Source of the DNA: Planctomycetota bacterium
GTDB lineage: Bacteria; Planctomycetota; JAJSAM01; JAJVHW01
DNA: 64,000 nt
Reading direction: 5' to 3'
Assembly: GCA_021776825.1 (NCBI GenBank)
Contig: JAJFFG010000110.1
Span: 33,399-97,398 of the forward strand
The translations under genes and the position numbers were made by a program. Shown here in pieces: positions 49,597 to 58,221 of this stretch; the stretch's first letter is position 1, and each line of letters begins with the position of its first letter. The notes beneath the pieces are model-generated. The model was not told the DNA's origin. It made no database searches and saw only the letters and a program-made list of their open reading frames with translations.

Positions 49597-52095
49597 TCAG
49601 CGTTCGACGTATTGCGAGGTCGACTCGGATTCCGTGATCGGGCGCGACAGACCGTCGGCCGAGACGCTGGCCTCGAAGCGCACAGCGGCCTCGGCGTTCG
49701 CCCGCATCGTGACCCGGACGGTCGCCCGTGCGTTGATCTCGCCCTTCGGACCGACGACCTCGAGCGGCGCGAGCGAGGCCGTGCGCCCGACGATCGTGTG
49801 CACCGCCCGGCCGGCTCCGGACGTGTCCACGCTCACGAGCGTCTGCGTCTCGGGCCACGTGAACCGGATCACGACGTTGCGGGCCTCGCTCGCCCCCTGG
49901 TTCGTGACATCGAGGGTGTACGTTGTCGTGGTGCCGATCTCGACCGGGTCGGACCCGTCGGTGAGCTCGATGAGGAGCGCGGGGCGGGGCTGCGCGACCG
50001 TCGAGTCGATCCGGACGCCCGGACGGATCTGTTCGCCGTCGCCCATCGCGGCCACCGCCGGCGGCTTGCCGCCCGGGCCCCCGGGCGGCGGCTCGGCATC
50101 CGTCTCCAGGGCGCGACGCACCGCGGCTTCGGCGTTCACGCAGCCGTTGCCGCGCTTCAGCTCGTAGGGCTCGTCGTCCGGGCGCGGGCCATCGTCGATG
50201 CGCCGTGCGGTCTCCTCGAGGATCGCGCGCACCTGCCGGCCGCTGAGCTCCGGGTTCACCATGAGGACAAGCGCAGCACAGCCCGCGACGATCGGTGTCG
50301 CCGCCGACGTCCCGTGGAACTGGTTCGTGTAGTCGGGGTGGCACGTGATCTCGGGCAGGATCTGCGTACAGCTCGGCCGCAGCAGTCGGCCGTTGTTCGT
50401 CCCGCGCTTCCCGCTCCGGTCGGTGGTCACGATCTCGAGCGTCCCGCTGTACTGGTTCCGGTCGGCGACGCACTCCGTCTCGTCGGTGCTCGGAGCGGCG
50501 CCGGTTGGGGCGAGCAGGCTCATCCCCAGGCCGAAGCCGGACTTGCCCCAGAGATCCATGTTCGTGGAGCGGCCGATCGCCATCACTCCTTCCACCGCGC
50601 ACATCCCGGGGTGCTCGGTCGCGAAGTTGTCGATCTGGAGGTTCGAGAGCGAGCACACCACGATCGTGCCTCGGCGGTCGCGTCCGCGATCGAGGGCCGC
50701 TGCGATGTACTGCTTCACGATCTGGGGCGTCGGGGCGTCGCGTTCGAACCCGAAGCTCATGCTGAGGACGTCGGCGCCCTTGAACGTGAACTTGCCGAAC
50801 GAGGCGAAGCGGATGGCGCGGGCGATCCAATAGCCGCTCGACCGGATGCGGATCGGCAAGAGGCGCGCGTCGGGGGCGACGCCGCAGACGCCGACATTTC
50901 CTCGCGTGGCGAGAGCTACGCCCGCTGCCTGTGTCCCGTGCGCGGCATCGTCGTCCTTGTTGCGTTTGTCGTCGTCGTCGTCGTCGTCGTCGTCGGCGGC
51001 GGCGGCCGAGATCGCCCGATAGATGCGCGGCCGGAAGTCCCAACCGAGGTCGGTGAGAGGCAAGCGACCGGGCTGTTCGATCAGAGTCAACGCTCGGTGC
51101 CGATCGATCAGGTCGGGGTGCTGCCACTCGACCCCGGATGGATCGATGACGGCGATGGTCGGCACCGTTCGCTCCTCGTCGCCGTCGCTACGCACCTCGT
51201 CCACGATCTCCCACGCCGCGAGCACGCGCGCATCGGCGTTCGCAAGGCCCGCTGCGGGCAGTGGCAGGCGGGTGTCGCACTCGTTGATCGGTGCCGTGCC
51301 GTCGTTGCGGAGGTGCCACTGGAGGCGGCGCAGCGGGTCCACGGTCCCCTCCGACTCGTCCTGCTCGAGGGAGTGCTCGGCCAACGGGAAGATCAGGTCC
51401 GGCGTCGAGACGCCGGCGCACTCCGGCCGCGCGCGGAGCCGGCGACTCGCTTCGAGCCAAACGTTCGGGTCGTTCCCGCCGGCGCGCAGCAGGAGCAGCG
51501 TGGGGTTGTCGGGATCGGAATCCACGACCTGGAGACCGAGCGGAACGAGGATCTGATCGAGGCGTCCCGGGAGGCCGGCCGTCTCTCCCTTGAACACCCA
51601 GGTCTCGGTGAACGTCGCGACGATGTCCGGCGTGAGTACTGCGGCGGGCCAGTCCTCCGGGGGGCGCGAGCGGAGCGCCACGAGCACGGGGTAGCCGACG
51701 TTCCCGGCGCCGAAGCGGGCGACCGCCGCGTCGTAGGCTGCCCGCTCGGCTCCCTCGTCCGTGCTCTGCACTCGGATCGCCTCGTCGGTCAGTCCGGCGA
51801 GCTGCACGTGCTCGGGCGCCGCGTCCGGTGTGCCGTCCGACGGAGCGAGCACGGCGATCGCACGCGGGATCGGCGTCAGGGAGATGTCCCGACCCGGCTG
51901 GACGTAGTGGTCGAACCCCGGGGCGTCGACGCGACCGCGCGGGTCCATCCGGCCTGGGACGTCAAGCGCCTCGAGCTCGTCTGTCCACTTCGCATAGCCC
52001 GGGATCGCGGCGCTCTGGCAACCGGCCAAGACCACCAGCGAGACGATCAGACCCGAGAGTCCGCGCACGCGAGCGTCAGCGAATCGAAACGACAT
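49597..52095 (-). CDS. Subtilisin-family (S8) lipoprotein protease with DUF11-like tail
   Basis: An 832-residue exported serine protease. The ATG at 52095 starts MSFRFADARVRG followed by a signal with VLAGC (lipobox near 24); GGAGG upstream and TAGGGT at 52118-52123 support it. The catalytic Asp is in AVIDPSGVEWQHPD near 315, His386 in AAHGTQAAGV, and Ser near 593 in GTSAATP. A run of nine Asp residues sits directly between the Asp and His blocks. The C-terminal 110 residues (TTTYTLDVTNQGASEARNVV) form a DUF11/CARDB-like beta-sandwich. Long N-terminal part (25-310) is not a recognised inhibitor I9 propeptide. Probably a surface-attached protease. Confidence 0.9.
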   Translation of the reverse strand: MSFRFADARVRGLSGLIVSLVVLAGCQSAAIPGYAKWTDELEALDVPGRMDPRGRVDAPGFDHYVQPGRDISLTPIPRAIAVLAPSDGTPDAAPEHVQLAGLTDEAIRVQSTDEGAERAAYDAAVARFGAGNVGYPVLVALRSRPPEDWPAAVLTPDIVATFTETWVFKGETAGLPGRLDQILVPLGLQVVDSDPDNPTLLLLRAGGNDPNVWLEASRRLRARPECAGVSTPDLIFPLAEHSLEQDESEGTVDPLRRLQWHLRNDGTAPINECDTRLPLPAAGLANADARVLAAWEIVDEVRSDGDEERTVPTIAVIDPSGVEWQHPDLIDRHRALTLIEQPGRLPLTDLGWDFRPRIYRAISAAAADDDDDDDDDKRNKDDDAAHGTQAAGVALATRGNVGVCGVAPDARLLPIRIRSSGYWIARAIRFASFGKFTFKGADVLSMSFGFERDAPTPQIVKQYIAAALDRGRDRRGTIVVCSLSNLQIDNFATEHPGMCAVEGVMAIGRSTNMDLWGKSGFGLGMSLLAPTGAAPSTDETECVADRNQYSGTLEIVTTDRSGKRGTNNGRLLRPSCTQILPEITCHPDYTNQFHGTSAATPIVAGCAALVLMVNPELSGRQVRAILEETARRIDDGPRPDDEPYELKRGNGCVNAEAAVRRALETDAEPPPGGPGGKPPAVAAMGDGEQIRPGVRIDSTVAQPRPALLIELTDGSDPVEIGTTTTYTLDVTNQGASEARNVVIRFTWPETQTLVSVDTSGAGRAVHTIVGRTASLAPLEVVGPKGEINARATVRVTMRANAEAAVRFEASVSADGLSRPITESESTSQYVER
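50968..50994. repeat. Trinucleotide microsatellite (nine GTC/GAC units)
   Basis: Nine perfect GTC triplets on the plus strand encode nine consecutive Asp residues in the subtilisin. Length change by replication slippage would stay in frame. The acidic run lies in a likely surface loop and could bind calcium, which stabilises many subtilisins. Confidence 0.9.
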
Positions 52096-52136
52096 GGCCT
52101 CGTTCCTCCGGTCGCGCACCCTACGCACGCGACGAA

Positions 52137-53453
52137 CTACTCGACGTAGTCCTTCGCCACTTGCACGAGCGCCGGGTCGACGGGAGTCGCCCACTCGCAG
52201 ACCGCATCCAGGTCGGCCAGCCGATCGTCGACCTGCACGGCGAGCGCCGCGTTGATGAAGTCGCAGAACTCCTTGCTGACGTCGGGTCGGAGTTCCTCGA
52301 TGGGCTCGACCTTGCCGCTCATCTTCATCTGGACCAACTCGGCGAAGTTGTCCGTCACGAACGGCGGGAAGCACGTGAGGCACTCGTACGCGACGCAGCC
52401 GAGCGCGTAGATGTCGACGCGCGGGTCACCCTTGACCATCCGGAACTGCTCGGGGGCCATGTAGCGCGGCGTGCCCGAGAAGAGGCCGTCTCCCGCGGCC
52501 CGGACGTCCGTGTCGGATGGCGGCGGCAGCGCGATGCCGAAGTCCATCAGCTTCACGGTGCCGTCGAGATTGATCATCACGTTCGCGGGCTTCATGTCCT
52601 TGTGGACGATGCCCTTCTCGTGCACGTGACGCAGCGCGCGAGCGGTCTGGCCGACCACGGCGCGGGCATCGTGCTCGAACATCGGGCCGTTGGCCGCCAG
52701 CACCTTCGAGATGTCCTCGCCGTCACAGTGCTCCAGGGCCATGAACCAGGTCGCGAAGCCCTCGAAGCGGCCGTACACGCGCGCCACGTTCGGGTGCTGG
52801 AGCTGCTCGACGATGTCCAGCTCCTGGTGGAAGCGCTCGATGGCGCTCTCGTCGAAGGCGAGACGGTGGCTCAGCATCTTGAGCGCCACGACCATCTCGG
52901 TCTCGACCTGCACGGCGCTGTAGACGACCGCGGTGGCCCCCAGCCCGAGACGGCGCTTGAGCTGGTACCCGCCGAGCACCTTGTCCTTCAGGCCGTCCGT
53001 CGGAGCCTGCCCGAGGCGCTCGGCGACGAGGTACGTCAGGACCACGGCGAGGTCGGGGTACTCCTTGACGAGCGCGTAGAAGTCGTCGCCCGCAAGGACC
53101 AGCGCGTCGACCTCGGCGAGCGCGATCACGTCGGCCGAGCGGGGCTCCTTGGTCAGGAGTGCCATCTCGCCCATCACGGAGCCGACGCCGGGCTGAGCGA
53201 GGACGGTCATGACGCCCTCGGCGTCGCGGATGCTCACCTGCACCAGGCCGGTGCGGATGACCATCATGCTGTTGCCCTCGTGGCCCTGCTCCATGAGAGG
53301 CTCGCCGGGGGCGAAGTGCCGCGCCTCCATGCGACGAGCGAGGTGCTCGAGGACGGAGGTCGGGAGACCGGCGAGGGTCTTCGTCGTCGACAGGAACGCG
53401 ACGGTGTCCGCCAGCGGTGAGCTGGGGGTGTCCCGGGCGCGTGACGGCTCCAT
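52137..53453 (-). CDS. Cyclic-nucleotide-binding domain fused to Ser/Thr protein kinase
   Basis: A 438-residue cytoplasmic kinase. Residues 20-135 form a CRP-type cNMP-binding fold (FAPGEPLMEQGHEGNSMMVIRTG, then GSVMGEMALLTKEPRSADVIA, the phosphate-binding-cassette position). Residues 150-415 are a Hanks-type kinase: GLGATAVVYSA, VALKML Lys near 189, HKDMKPANV near 281 and DFG near 302, then GTPRYMAPE. HKD replaces HRD, so the activation-loop-contacting Arg is missing and regulation by loop phosphorylation may be relaxed. The domain order suggests ligand-gated kinase activity. GAGGAGG precedes the start; GATAAT at 53520-53525 is a -10 candidate. Confidence 0.92.
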   Translation of the reverse strand: MEPSRARDTPSSPLADTVAFLSTTKTLAGLPTSVLEHLARRMEARHFAPGEPLMEQGHEGNSMMVIRTGLVQVSIRDAEGVMTVLAQPGVGSVMGEMALLTKEPRSADVIALAEVDALVLAGDDFYALVKEYPDLAVVLTYLVAERLGQAPTDGLKDKVLGGYQLKRRLGLGATAVVYSAVQVETEMVVALKMLSHRLAFDESAIERFHQELDIVEQLQHPNVARVYGRFEGFATWFMALEHCDGEDISKVLAANGPMFEHDARAVVGQTARALRHVHEKGIVHKDMKPANVMINLDGTVKLMDFGIALPPPSDTDVRAAGDGLFSGTPRYMAPEQFRMVKGDPRVDIYALGCVAYECLTCFPPFVTDNFAELVQMKMSGKVEPIEELRPDVSKEFCDFINAALAVQVDDRLADLDAVCEWATPVDPALVQVAKDYVE

Positions 53454-53636
53454 CTCGATCGACCTCCTCGGAACGGGGCGGGCCGCCCGTCCCCAGAGCG
53501 TGCGCCCGAACCGAGGAGATTATCACTCAGTCATGCGCGGATTCACGTGTCCGATCGCGGCTCGAAGGCTCATCCAGGCTCGACGACACCGATCGAACGC
53601 TCGTCGGAGGCGGGGCGGGCCGCTGCGGGACGGAGC

Positions 53637-54950
53637 TCAGAGGTCGAAGAACTCGACCACGTAGCGGAGCGTGTAGGGCTGGCGGTCCTTCTCGAGACCC
53701 GCGATCTCGACCCAGTAGCGCCGCCCGGCCTCCACCACGATGCCCTCCGGCCGGAAGATGATGCAGTACGGGATACCGGTCGACTTCCCGCTGACGTTCA
53801 TGTGGTTGAGCGGGAGCGGGGCGCCGTAGCGGACGAACTCGCTGCCGACCTCGTAGACGCTGATCTTGAGCTTGCTCGCGTCCGGCGCCTTGAACTTGCG
53901 ACGGTGGAGCGAGACGTTCCACGCGTAGTGCGGCTCGAAGTAGTAGGCCGGCACGTACCCCGGCGGCGGCCACGAGACGTGCTCGTAGTCCGGCACCTTC
54001 TTGCGGCTCGAGTCCATCGACCACATCGCGGCGAAGCGGCCCTTCGAGCCGAAGCCGGTCTTCATGAGCGGCGGGTTCAGGCACCAGCGGCGGTGGCCGA
54101 CGACGTCGATGTTCGACGCGTCCGAGTCGTCCATGTACCCGCGCACGGAGTGGACCATGCCCCGGTCCTCCTTGCCCATGTACAGGTTCGAACTGCTCGT
54201 GCCCTTGTAGGCGAACTTGTACTCGTCCTCGGGCATCCCCGGGTTCGCCGGCGTGTGATCGAGCCGGCCGATCGTCTCGCAGAGGACCGAGCCGGCGTCC
54301 GCGTGGTCGTTCATCTTCTGGTCGAGCACCAGGTCGCGCCACGGCACGTCGCAGATGTAGCGATAGACCTTCAGCACGCGCAGGCTCTCGCCGCGCTCGA
54401 ACGCCTTGGGATCGTCGGCCTTCGCCTCGAGGGGGTCCTTCTGGTTGAAGATATCCTCGACGGCGTCGCGGATGTCGTCCTTGCTCTTCGTGTACGGCGC
54501 AAGGCCATCGACGTCCTGGATGCGGCCGCGCTCCCAGTGCGACTTCGAGAGCAGCTCGCCGTCGCGGAACGCCTCGAAGAGGCCGTCGATCTTGCCCTTG
54601 TCATAGACCGTCTCGATCGTCGGCCGGCCCCTGTCGTCACGCTCGCTGAACTTGCCGTCGCGCTTGCCGTTCTTGTAGGTGACGGTGGTCTTGATCTTCC
54701 CGTTGGCGTGGTAGTCGAGGTAGTTGCCGTGGAGCTTGCCGCGCTTGTACGCAGCGCGCACCTTGATCTTGCCGTTGGGGAAGTACGCGGCGAAGCCGCC
54801 GTGGCGTCGACCGTCATCGTCGGTCGCGTACTTGGCCTTGATCTTGCCGTTCTGGTCGAGCTCGGTGACCGTCTCGGCATGGACCGGCGGCACGGCGATG
54901 AGGAGTGCCAGGAAGACGGCGAGGCAGAGCGAGAGGATCCGGGTGAACAT
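53637..54950 (-). CDS. Secreted MORN-like (YwqK-type) repeat plus CAP/SCP domain protein
   Basis: A 437-residue exported protein. The ATG at 54950 begins a signal peptide ending PVHAETVT near 26; longer reads would add a non-signal stretch. TACGTT at 54960-54965 gives a 9-base leader. Residues 25-165 hold five or six short repeats of the YwqK/MORN-variant type (YFPNGKIKVRAAYKRGKLHG, YHANGKIKTTVTYKNGKRDG). Residues 190-300 look like a CAP domain, with MNDHADAGSVLCETIGRLDH and the GHRRWCLNPPL signature. A beta-rich C-terminal domain of 110 residues follows. CAP proteins bind ligands or act extracellularly; the combination with these repeats is unusual. Confidence 0.8.
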   Translation of the reverse strand: MFTRILSLCLAVFLALLIAVPPVHAETVTELDQNGKIKAKYATDDDGRRHGGFAAYFPNGKIKVRAAYKRGKLHGNYLDYHANGKIKTTVTYKNGKRDGKFSERDDRGRPTIETVYDKGKIDGLFEAFRDGELLSKSHWERGRIQDVDGLAPYTKSKDDIRDAVEDIFNQKDPLEAKADDPKAFERGESLRVLKVYRYICDVPWRDLVLDQKMNDHADAGSVLCETIGRLDHTPANPGMPEDEYKFAYKGTSSSNLYMGKEDRGMVHSVRGYMDDSDASNIDVVGHRRWCLNPPLMKTGFGSKGRFAAMWSMDSSRKKVPDYEHVSWPPPGYVPAYYFEPHYAWNVSLHRRKFKAPDASKLKISVYEVGSEFVRYGAPLPLNHMNVSGKSTGIPYCIIFRPEGIVVEAGRRYWVEIAGLEKDRQPYTLRYVVEFFDL

Positions 54951-55029
54951 GTCGTGCGCAACGTACCCGCTTCGCGGTCGCGCGGCGAGACGCGGGCGAG
55001 ACGCGGGCACAGTGCTCACGCTGTGCGCG

Positions 55030-55062
55030 CACCGTGTGAGCACCGTGTGAGCACCGTGTGAG
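55030..55062. repeat. 11-bp direct repeats between divergent genes
   Basis: CACCGTGTGAG occurs three times in direct succession, followed by a partial fourth copy. It lies in the roughly 170-base divergent gap between the CAP-domain gene and the first DUF2461 gene, so an 11-base period (one helical turn) could bind a cooperative regulator on one DNA face. Confidence 0.6.
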
Positions 55063-55122
55063 CACAGGCCAGCGGAACGCGGCATGCGGTAGCGGCGTTC
55101 TCAGGATCTCATGGAGGTGGCG

Positions 55123-55824
55123 ATGGGTGACGGCGACTTCACGGGCTTCGGCAAGGGACTCCAGCGCTTCTTCGCCGAGCTCGAGGCGAACAACAGCCGC
55201 GACTGGTTCCAGGCGAACAAGGCCCGCTACGAGGCCGACGTGCGGGAGCCGGCGCGTGCGTTCGTGCGCGCGATGGCGCCGCGGCTGGCGTCGATCTCGA
55301 AGCATTTCGTCGCGAACGACAAGAAGGTCGGCGGCTCGATGATGCGGATCAACCGCGACGTCCGGTTCTCGAAGGACAAGAGCCCCTACAACACGAACGT
55401 CTCGATGCGCTTCCTGCACGACGACAAGAGCTGCCCCGCGGGCGTCGGCTACTACTTCCGCGTGACGGCGACCGAGATCGGGCTCGGCGCCGGGGTGTTC
55501 ACGCCGCCGACGCCGGAGCTGAACCGGATCCGCGCCGCGATGGATGCCAACCAGAGCGGCTGGAAGAAGGCGCGCGACGACGCGAAGCAACGTGCGGCCT
55601 GGGGCGGGCTGTTCACCGAGGACGCGCTGAAGCGTCCGCCGAAGGGCTACGACAAGGAGCACCCGCTCGTCGAGGACCTGAAGCTGAAGAACGTCGTGCT
55701 GTTCGCCGACCTACCGAAGAAGGCGGTGACGGCGAAGGACCTCGTCGACCAGGTCGCGGAGCGCTTCGTGGCCGCGAAACCGCTGGTGCGCTTCGTGGCG
55801 AAGGGTCTCGATCTGCCCTTCTAG
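55123..55824 (+). CDS. DUF2461 (TIGR02453) family protein, copy 1
   Basis: A 233-residue protein of the widespread DUF2461 family with no known enzymatic function. The typical pattern is present: FTGFGKGLQRFFAELEANNS, RDWFQANKARYEADVREPARAFV, INRDVRFSKDKSPYNTN, and a C-terminal helical half. I chose the ATG at 55123 over the one four codons earlier because GGAGGT sits seven bases before it. No signal peptide. A second family member follows downstream in the same direction. Confidence 0.88.
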   Translation: MGDGDFTGFGKGLQRFFAELEANNSRDWFQANKARYEADVREPARAFVRAMAPRLASISKHFVANDKKVGGSMMRINRDVRFSKDKSPYNTNVSMRFLHDDKSCPAGVGYYFRVTATEIGLGAGVFTPPTPELNRIRAAMDANQSGWKKARDDAKQRAAWGGLFTEDALKRPPKGYDKEHPLVEDLKLKNVVLFADLPKKAVTAKDLVDQVAERFVAAKPLVRFVAKGLDLPF

Positions 55825-55852
55825 TCGCGAGCCCGTTCGCCGAACGTCGGGT

Positions 55853-55901
55853 TACGGCGCCTCTCGACCCGCGCCGTACGGGCGGATCTCCTGATCCGCC
55901 C
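55853..55901 (+). terminator. Two tandem hairpins after DUF2461 copy 1
   Basis: TACGGCGC pairs with GCGCCGTA (8 bp, 10-base loop), and immediately after it GGGCGGATC pairs with GATCCGCCC (9 bp, TCCT loop). No T-run follows. Two perfect stems within 50 bases make a good transcription stop candidate between the two family members. Confidence 0.6.
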
Positions 55902-55949
55902 TCCGCGAGTTCACCCGGCCCGGCAAGCTCACCCCGCCACGCGATGTAA

Positions 55950-55975
55950 CCTTCGCCCCTCCCGTCCGTCCTTCT
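55950..55975 (+). repeat. Dispersed 26-bp leader element, copy 1
   Basis: CCTTCGCCCCTCCCGT and the following ten bases recur with about three mismatches at 58941-58966. Here it forms most of the leader between a TAACCT -10 candidate (55947-55952) and the ribosome binding site of DUF2461 copy 2. Confidence 0.55.
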
Positions 55976-55999
55976 CTGGGGAACCTCCCGGAGAACGAG

Positions 56000-56794
56000 A
56001 TGAGCGAGACCGCTACTGACTCGGCGGCTGACACGCCGCCTGACACAACGTCTGACACTGGGAGCGCGGACTTCACCGGCTTCGGCGCCGACGCGCGACG
56101 CTTCCTCCGCGAACTGGCGGTGAACAACGATCGCGCGTGGTTCTCCGCGAACCGCGAGCGCTACGAGACCCGCATCCGCGAGCCGGCTCTCGCGTTCGTG
56201 CGAGCGATCGCGCCGCACCTGGCCGAGCTGTCGCCGCACCTCGTGGTCGACGCCGCTCGCACGGGCGGTTCGCTCGGACGCGCCAACCGCGACACGCGCT
56301 TCACCGACGACAAGTCGCCGTACCACCCGACCGTGCTCCTCAGCTTCTCGCACGGTCACGTCGATGCCGGTCGGGCGCCCGGGTTCTGGCTGCGGCTGAC
56401 CCCGCGTGGTGCCACGCTGACGGCGGGACTGCGCGCCGCCGGCCCGCGCAGCCTGCGACGCATCCGCGAGGCGATCGTCGAGCGACCGGATGTGTGGCAG
56501 ACGGCTCGCGACGACGACGTGCTCGCGACGTTGTTCGGCGATCTCGGCAAGCCGGACCTCCAGCGCGTGCCACGCGGCTTCCCGAGCGATCACGAGCACG
56601 AGGTGGACCTGCGGCGGCGACGGTTCGCACTGGAACGGCTCATGGGTGCGCGCGCGGTGTCCGACGCCGACCTCGTGGTCGAGACGGCAGCGACGTTCGC
56701 GGCTGCGGCGCCGCTGCTGGCGTTTCTGTGCGATGCGCTTGGGCTGCCGTGGGCGCCGTCTCCAACGAGAACGCGCCGAAAGGGACGACGGTGA
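56000..56794 (+). CDS. DUF2461 (TIGR02453) family protein, copy 2
   Basis: A 264-residue paralogue or xenologue of the previous gene. After a Thr/Asp-rich leader of 22 residues come FTGFGADARRFLRELAVNND, RAWFSANRERYETRIREPALAF, RANRDTRFTDDKSPYHPT and a helical C-terminal half ending in a basic tail. The two copies share only moderate identity, so the duplication is not recent. Ribosome binding site CGGAGA lies before the ATG. Confidence 0.87.
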   Translation: MSETATDSAADTPPDTTSDTGSADFTGFGADARRFLRELAVNNDRAWFSANRERYETRIREPALAFVRAIAPHLAELSPHLVVDAARTGGSLGRANRDTRFTDDKSPYHPTVLLSFSHGHVDAGRAPGFWLRLTPRGATLTAGLRAAGPRSLRRIREAIVERPDVWQTARDDDVLATLFGDLGKPDLQRVPRGFPSDHEHEVDLRRRRFALERLMGARAVSDADLVVETAATFAAAAPLLAFLCDALGLPWAPSPTRTRRKGRR

Positions 56795-56895
56795 TCGGCT
56801 CGTGCCTTCGAAGAGCGCGAGTACGCTGAGCCGTCACGGGTCGCTGGCCCCCCGAGGTGGGGGCCGACCCGACGCCGATGGCTCGGAGGTGCTGG

Positions 56896-57906
56896 ATGCT
56901 CGGACGCGCGATCTCGTTGCTCGTGGTGCTGTGCCTGACCCCGGCGGCGCTGGCCGCGCCAGATCAGGGGGTCACCGTCTTCGAGAAGGCCGGCGCGGTC
57001 ACGTTCGACGTTCTGAAGAACGCCAAGTGGGACGCCGACAACTACCGCTGGAAGCGCGACGGGTATGGCGCCGGCATCGGACTGCGCTCCGATGGGTGGA
57101 TCCTCTGTACGTCGCACCAGGTCGACGGCGCGAAGTCGCTGACGGTGGTGTGCCCCGACGGTGCGGCGCGCAAGGCGGACGAGTGGCTCTGGCTGAACGA
57201 ACTCGACGTTGGCGTGATCCACGTCCCCGACTACGAGGTGCCGGTGCCCCGCTTCGGCAGCCCCGATGCGCTCGAGATCGGGTCGACGGTCTTCGCCGTC
57301 GGTCGGCCCTTCGCATTCACGCGCACGATCACGCGCGGTGTCGTCAGTGGGCTTCATCGCCCGCTCTACGTGAACGGCAAGATGAAGTTCCCACTGCAGG
57401 ACTACATCCAGACCGATGCGCAGGTGAACGAGGGCAACTCCGGCGGCCCCCTCATGAACGCGAAGGGCGAGGTCGTGGGACTGGTCTGCGCCAGCCTCTC
57501 CGCGATCGACCAGTCCCGACCGGGCGTGTGCTTCGCTCTGCCGATGGACGTCGTGACCACGATGGCGCGTCGACTGATTGCCGAGCGCAAGACGTTCCGC
57601 AGCGGCGGACTGGAGATGCAGGCCGCCGACTGTCACGGCCTGCCGCTCGACCTGCGGAAGCGCCTCGGCTGCGACGAGCCGCATGGTGTTCTGTTGCATT
57701 CGCTCGGCGCGGACGCGAAGGCCACGGAGCTGCGCGCCGAAGACGTCGTGCTGGAGATTGCCGGCGTCCGCATCTGGACATGGATGCAGCTCCGTGTGCG
57801 GCTGGCCATGTACGCCCCCGGCACGAAGCTGACGCTGGCGATCCGGCGCAAGGGCAAGCGTCAGGACCTCGAGGTCACGATCGGCGCGTGGAAGAAGCCC
57901 GACTGA
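56896..57906 (+). CDS. HtrA/DegP-like S1C serine protease with PDZ domain
   Basis: A 336-residue exported protease. I use the ATG at 56896 (GGAGG six bases before), which begins a normal signal peptide ending in ALAAPDQ near 20. The triad is His74 in TSHQV, Asp104 in ELDVGVIHV and Ser182 in GNSGGPL, all in the usual S1C order; the Asn normally before His is Ser. Residues 235-330 form a PDZ-like domain (LPLDLRKRLG, VVLEIAGVRIWTW). Likely a periplasmic protein-quality-control protease. TACGCT at 56822-56827 is a -10 candidate. Confidence 0.9.
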   Translation: MLGRAISLLVVLCLTPAALAAPDQGVTVFEKAGAVTFDVLKNAKWDADNYRWKRDGYGAGIGLRSDGWILCTSHQVDGAKSLTVVCPDGAARKADEWLWLNELDVGVIHVPDYEVPVPRFGSPDALEIGSTVFAVGRPFAFTRTITRGVVSGLHRPLYVNGKMKFPLQDYIQTDAQVNEGNSGGPLMNAKGEVVGLVCASLSAIDQSRPGVCFALPMDVVTTMARRLIAERKTFRSGGLEMQAADCHGLPLDLRKRLGCDEPHGVLLHSLGADAKATELRAEDVVLEIAGVRIWTWMQLRVRLAMYAPGTKLTLAIRRKGKRQDLEVTIGAWKKPD

Positions 57907-58006
57907 CGTCGATCGGCGAGGCGTCGCCGCGGACAACGTGCTTTCTCACTCATGCGGGGATCATCGCCCACGGCGGCCACCCTCTGATGCACGGCGCCGG
58001 GCCTAT

Positions 58007-58069
58007 GTAGCAGCCTGTCGCGCCGTCGGTCTCTCGCACGGCGACGCGGAATCTCCGACAGGCTGCTAC
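58007..58069. repeat. Perfect 14-bp inverted repeat with 35-base spacer (REP-like)
   Basis: GTAGCAGCCTGTCG at 58007-58020 and its exact complement at 58056-58069. The inner sequence can extend the stem with imperfect CGCG/CGTCG pairing, giving one long hairpin. It lies about 100 bases after the protease gene and its right arm contains the stop codon of the minus-strand serpin relic. It could be a REP-type element, a small MITE or a bidirectional terminator. Confidence 0.75.
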
Positions 58070-58208
58070 TTCAACGACGGGTCGGCGACGCGACCGATGA
58101 ACAGGATCGCGTCCGAGTTCCACTCGCGGAGCACGAACAGGAACGGGTGATCCGCTGGGAACGAGTCGCCTCCGGCCGGGACGTGCCCTTCAGGCCCACC
58201 GCCACAGC
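58066..58208 (-). pseudogene. C-terminal relic of a serpin gene
   Basis: On the minus strand the last codons read FPADHPFLFVLREW then DAILFIGRVADPSLK and a TAG stop. This is the diagnostic serpin C-terminus (F-x-ADHPFLF ... ILFMGRVxxP). Just upstream, in a different frame, AVAVGLKGTSRPEA resembles the reactive-centre-loop hinge region, so a frameshift separates them. Nothing serpin-like can be followed beyond about 58208, where the toxin gene neighbourhood starts. About 45 of roughly 380 codons remain. Confidence 0.7.
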
Positions 58209-58221
58209 TCAACGCCGCTTG

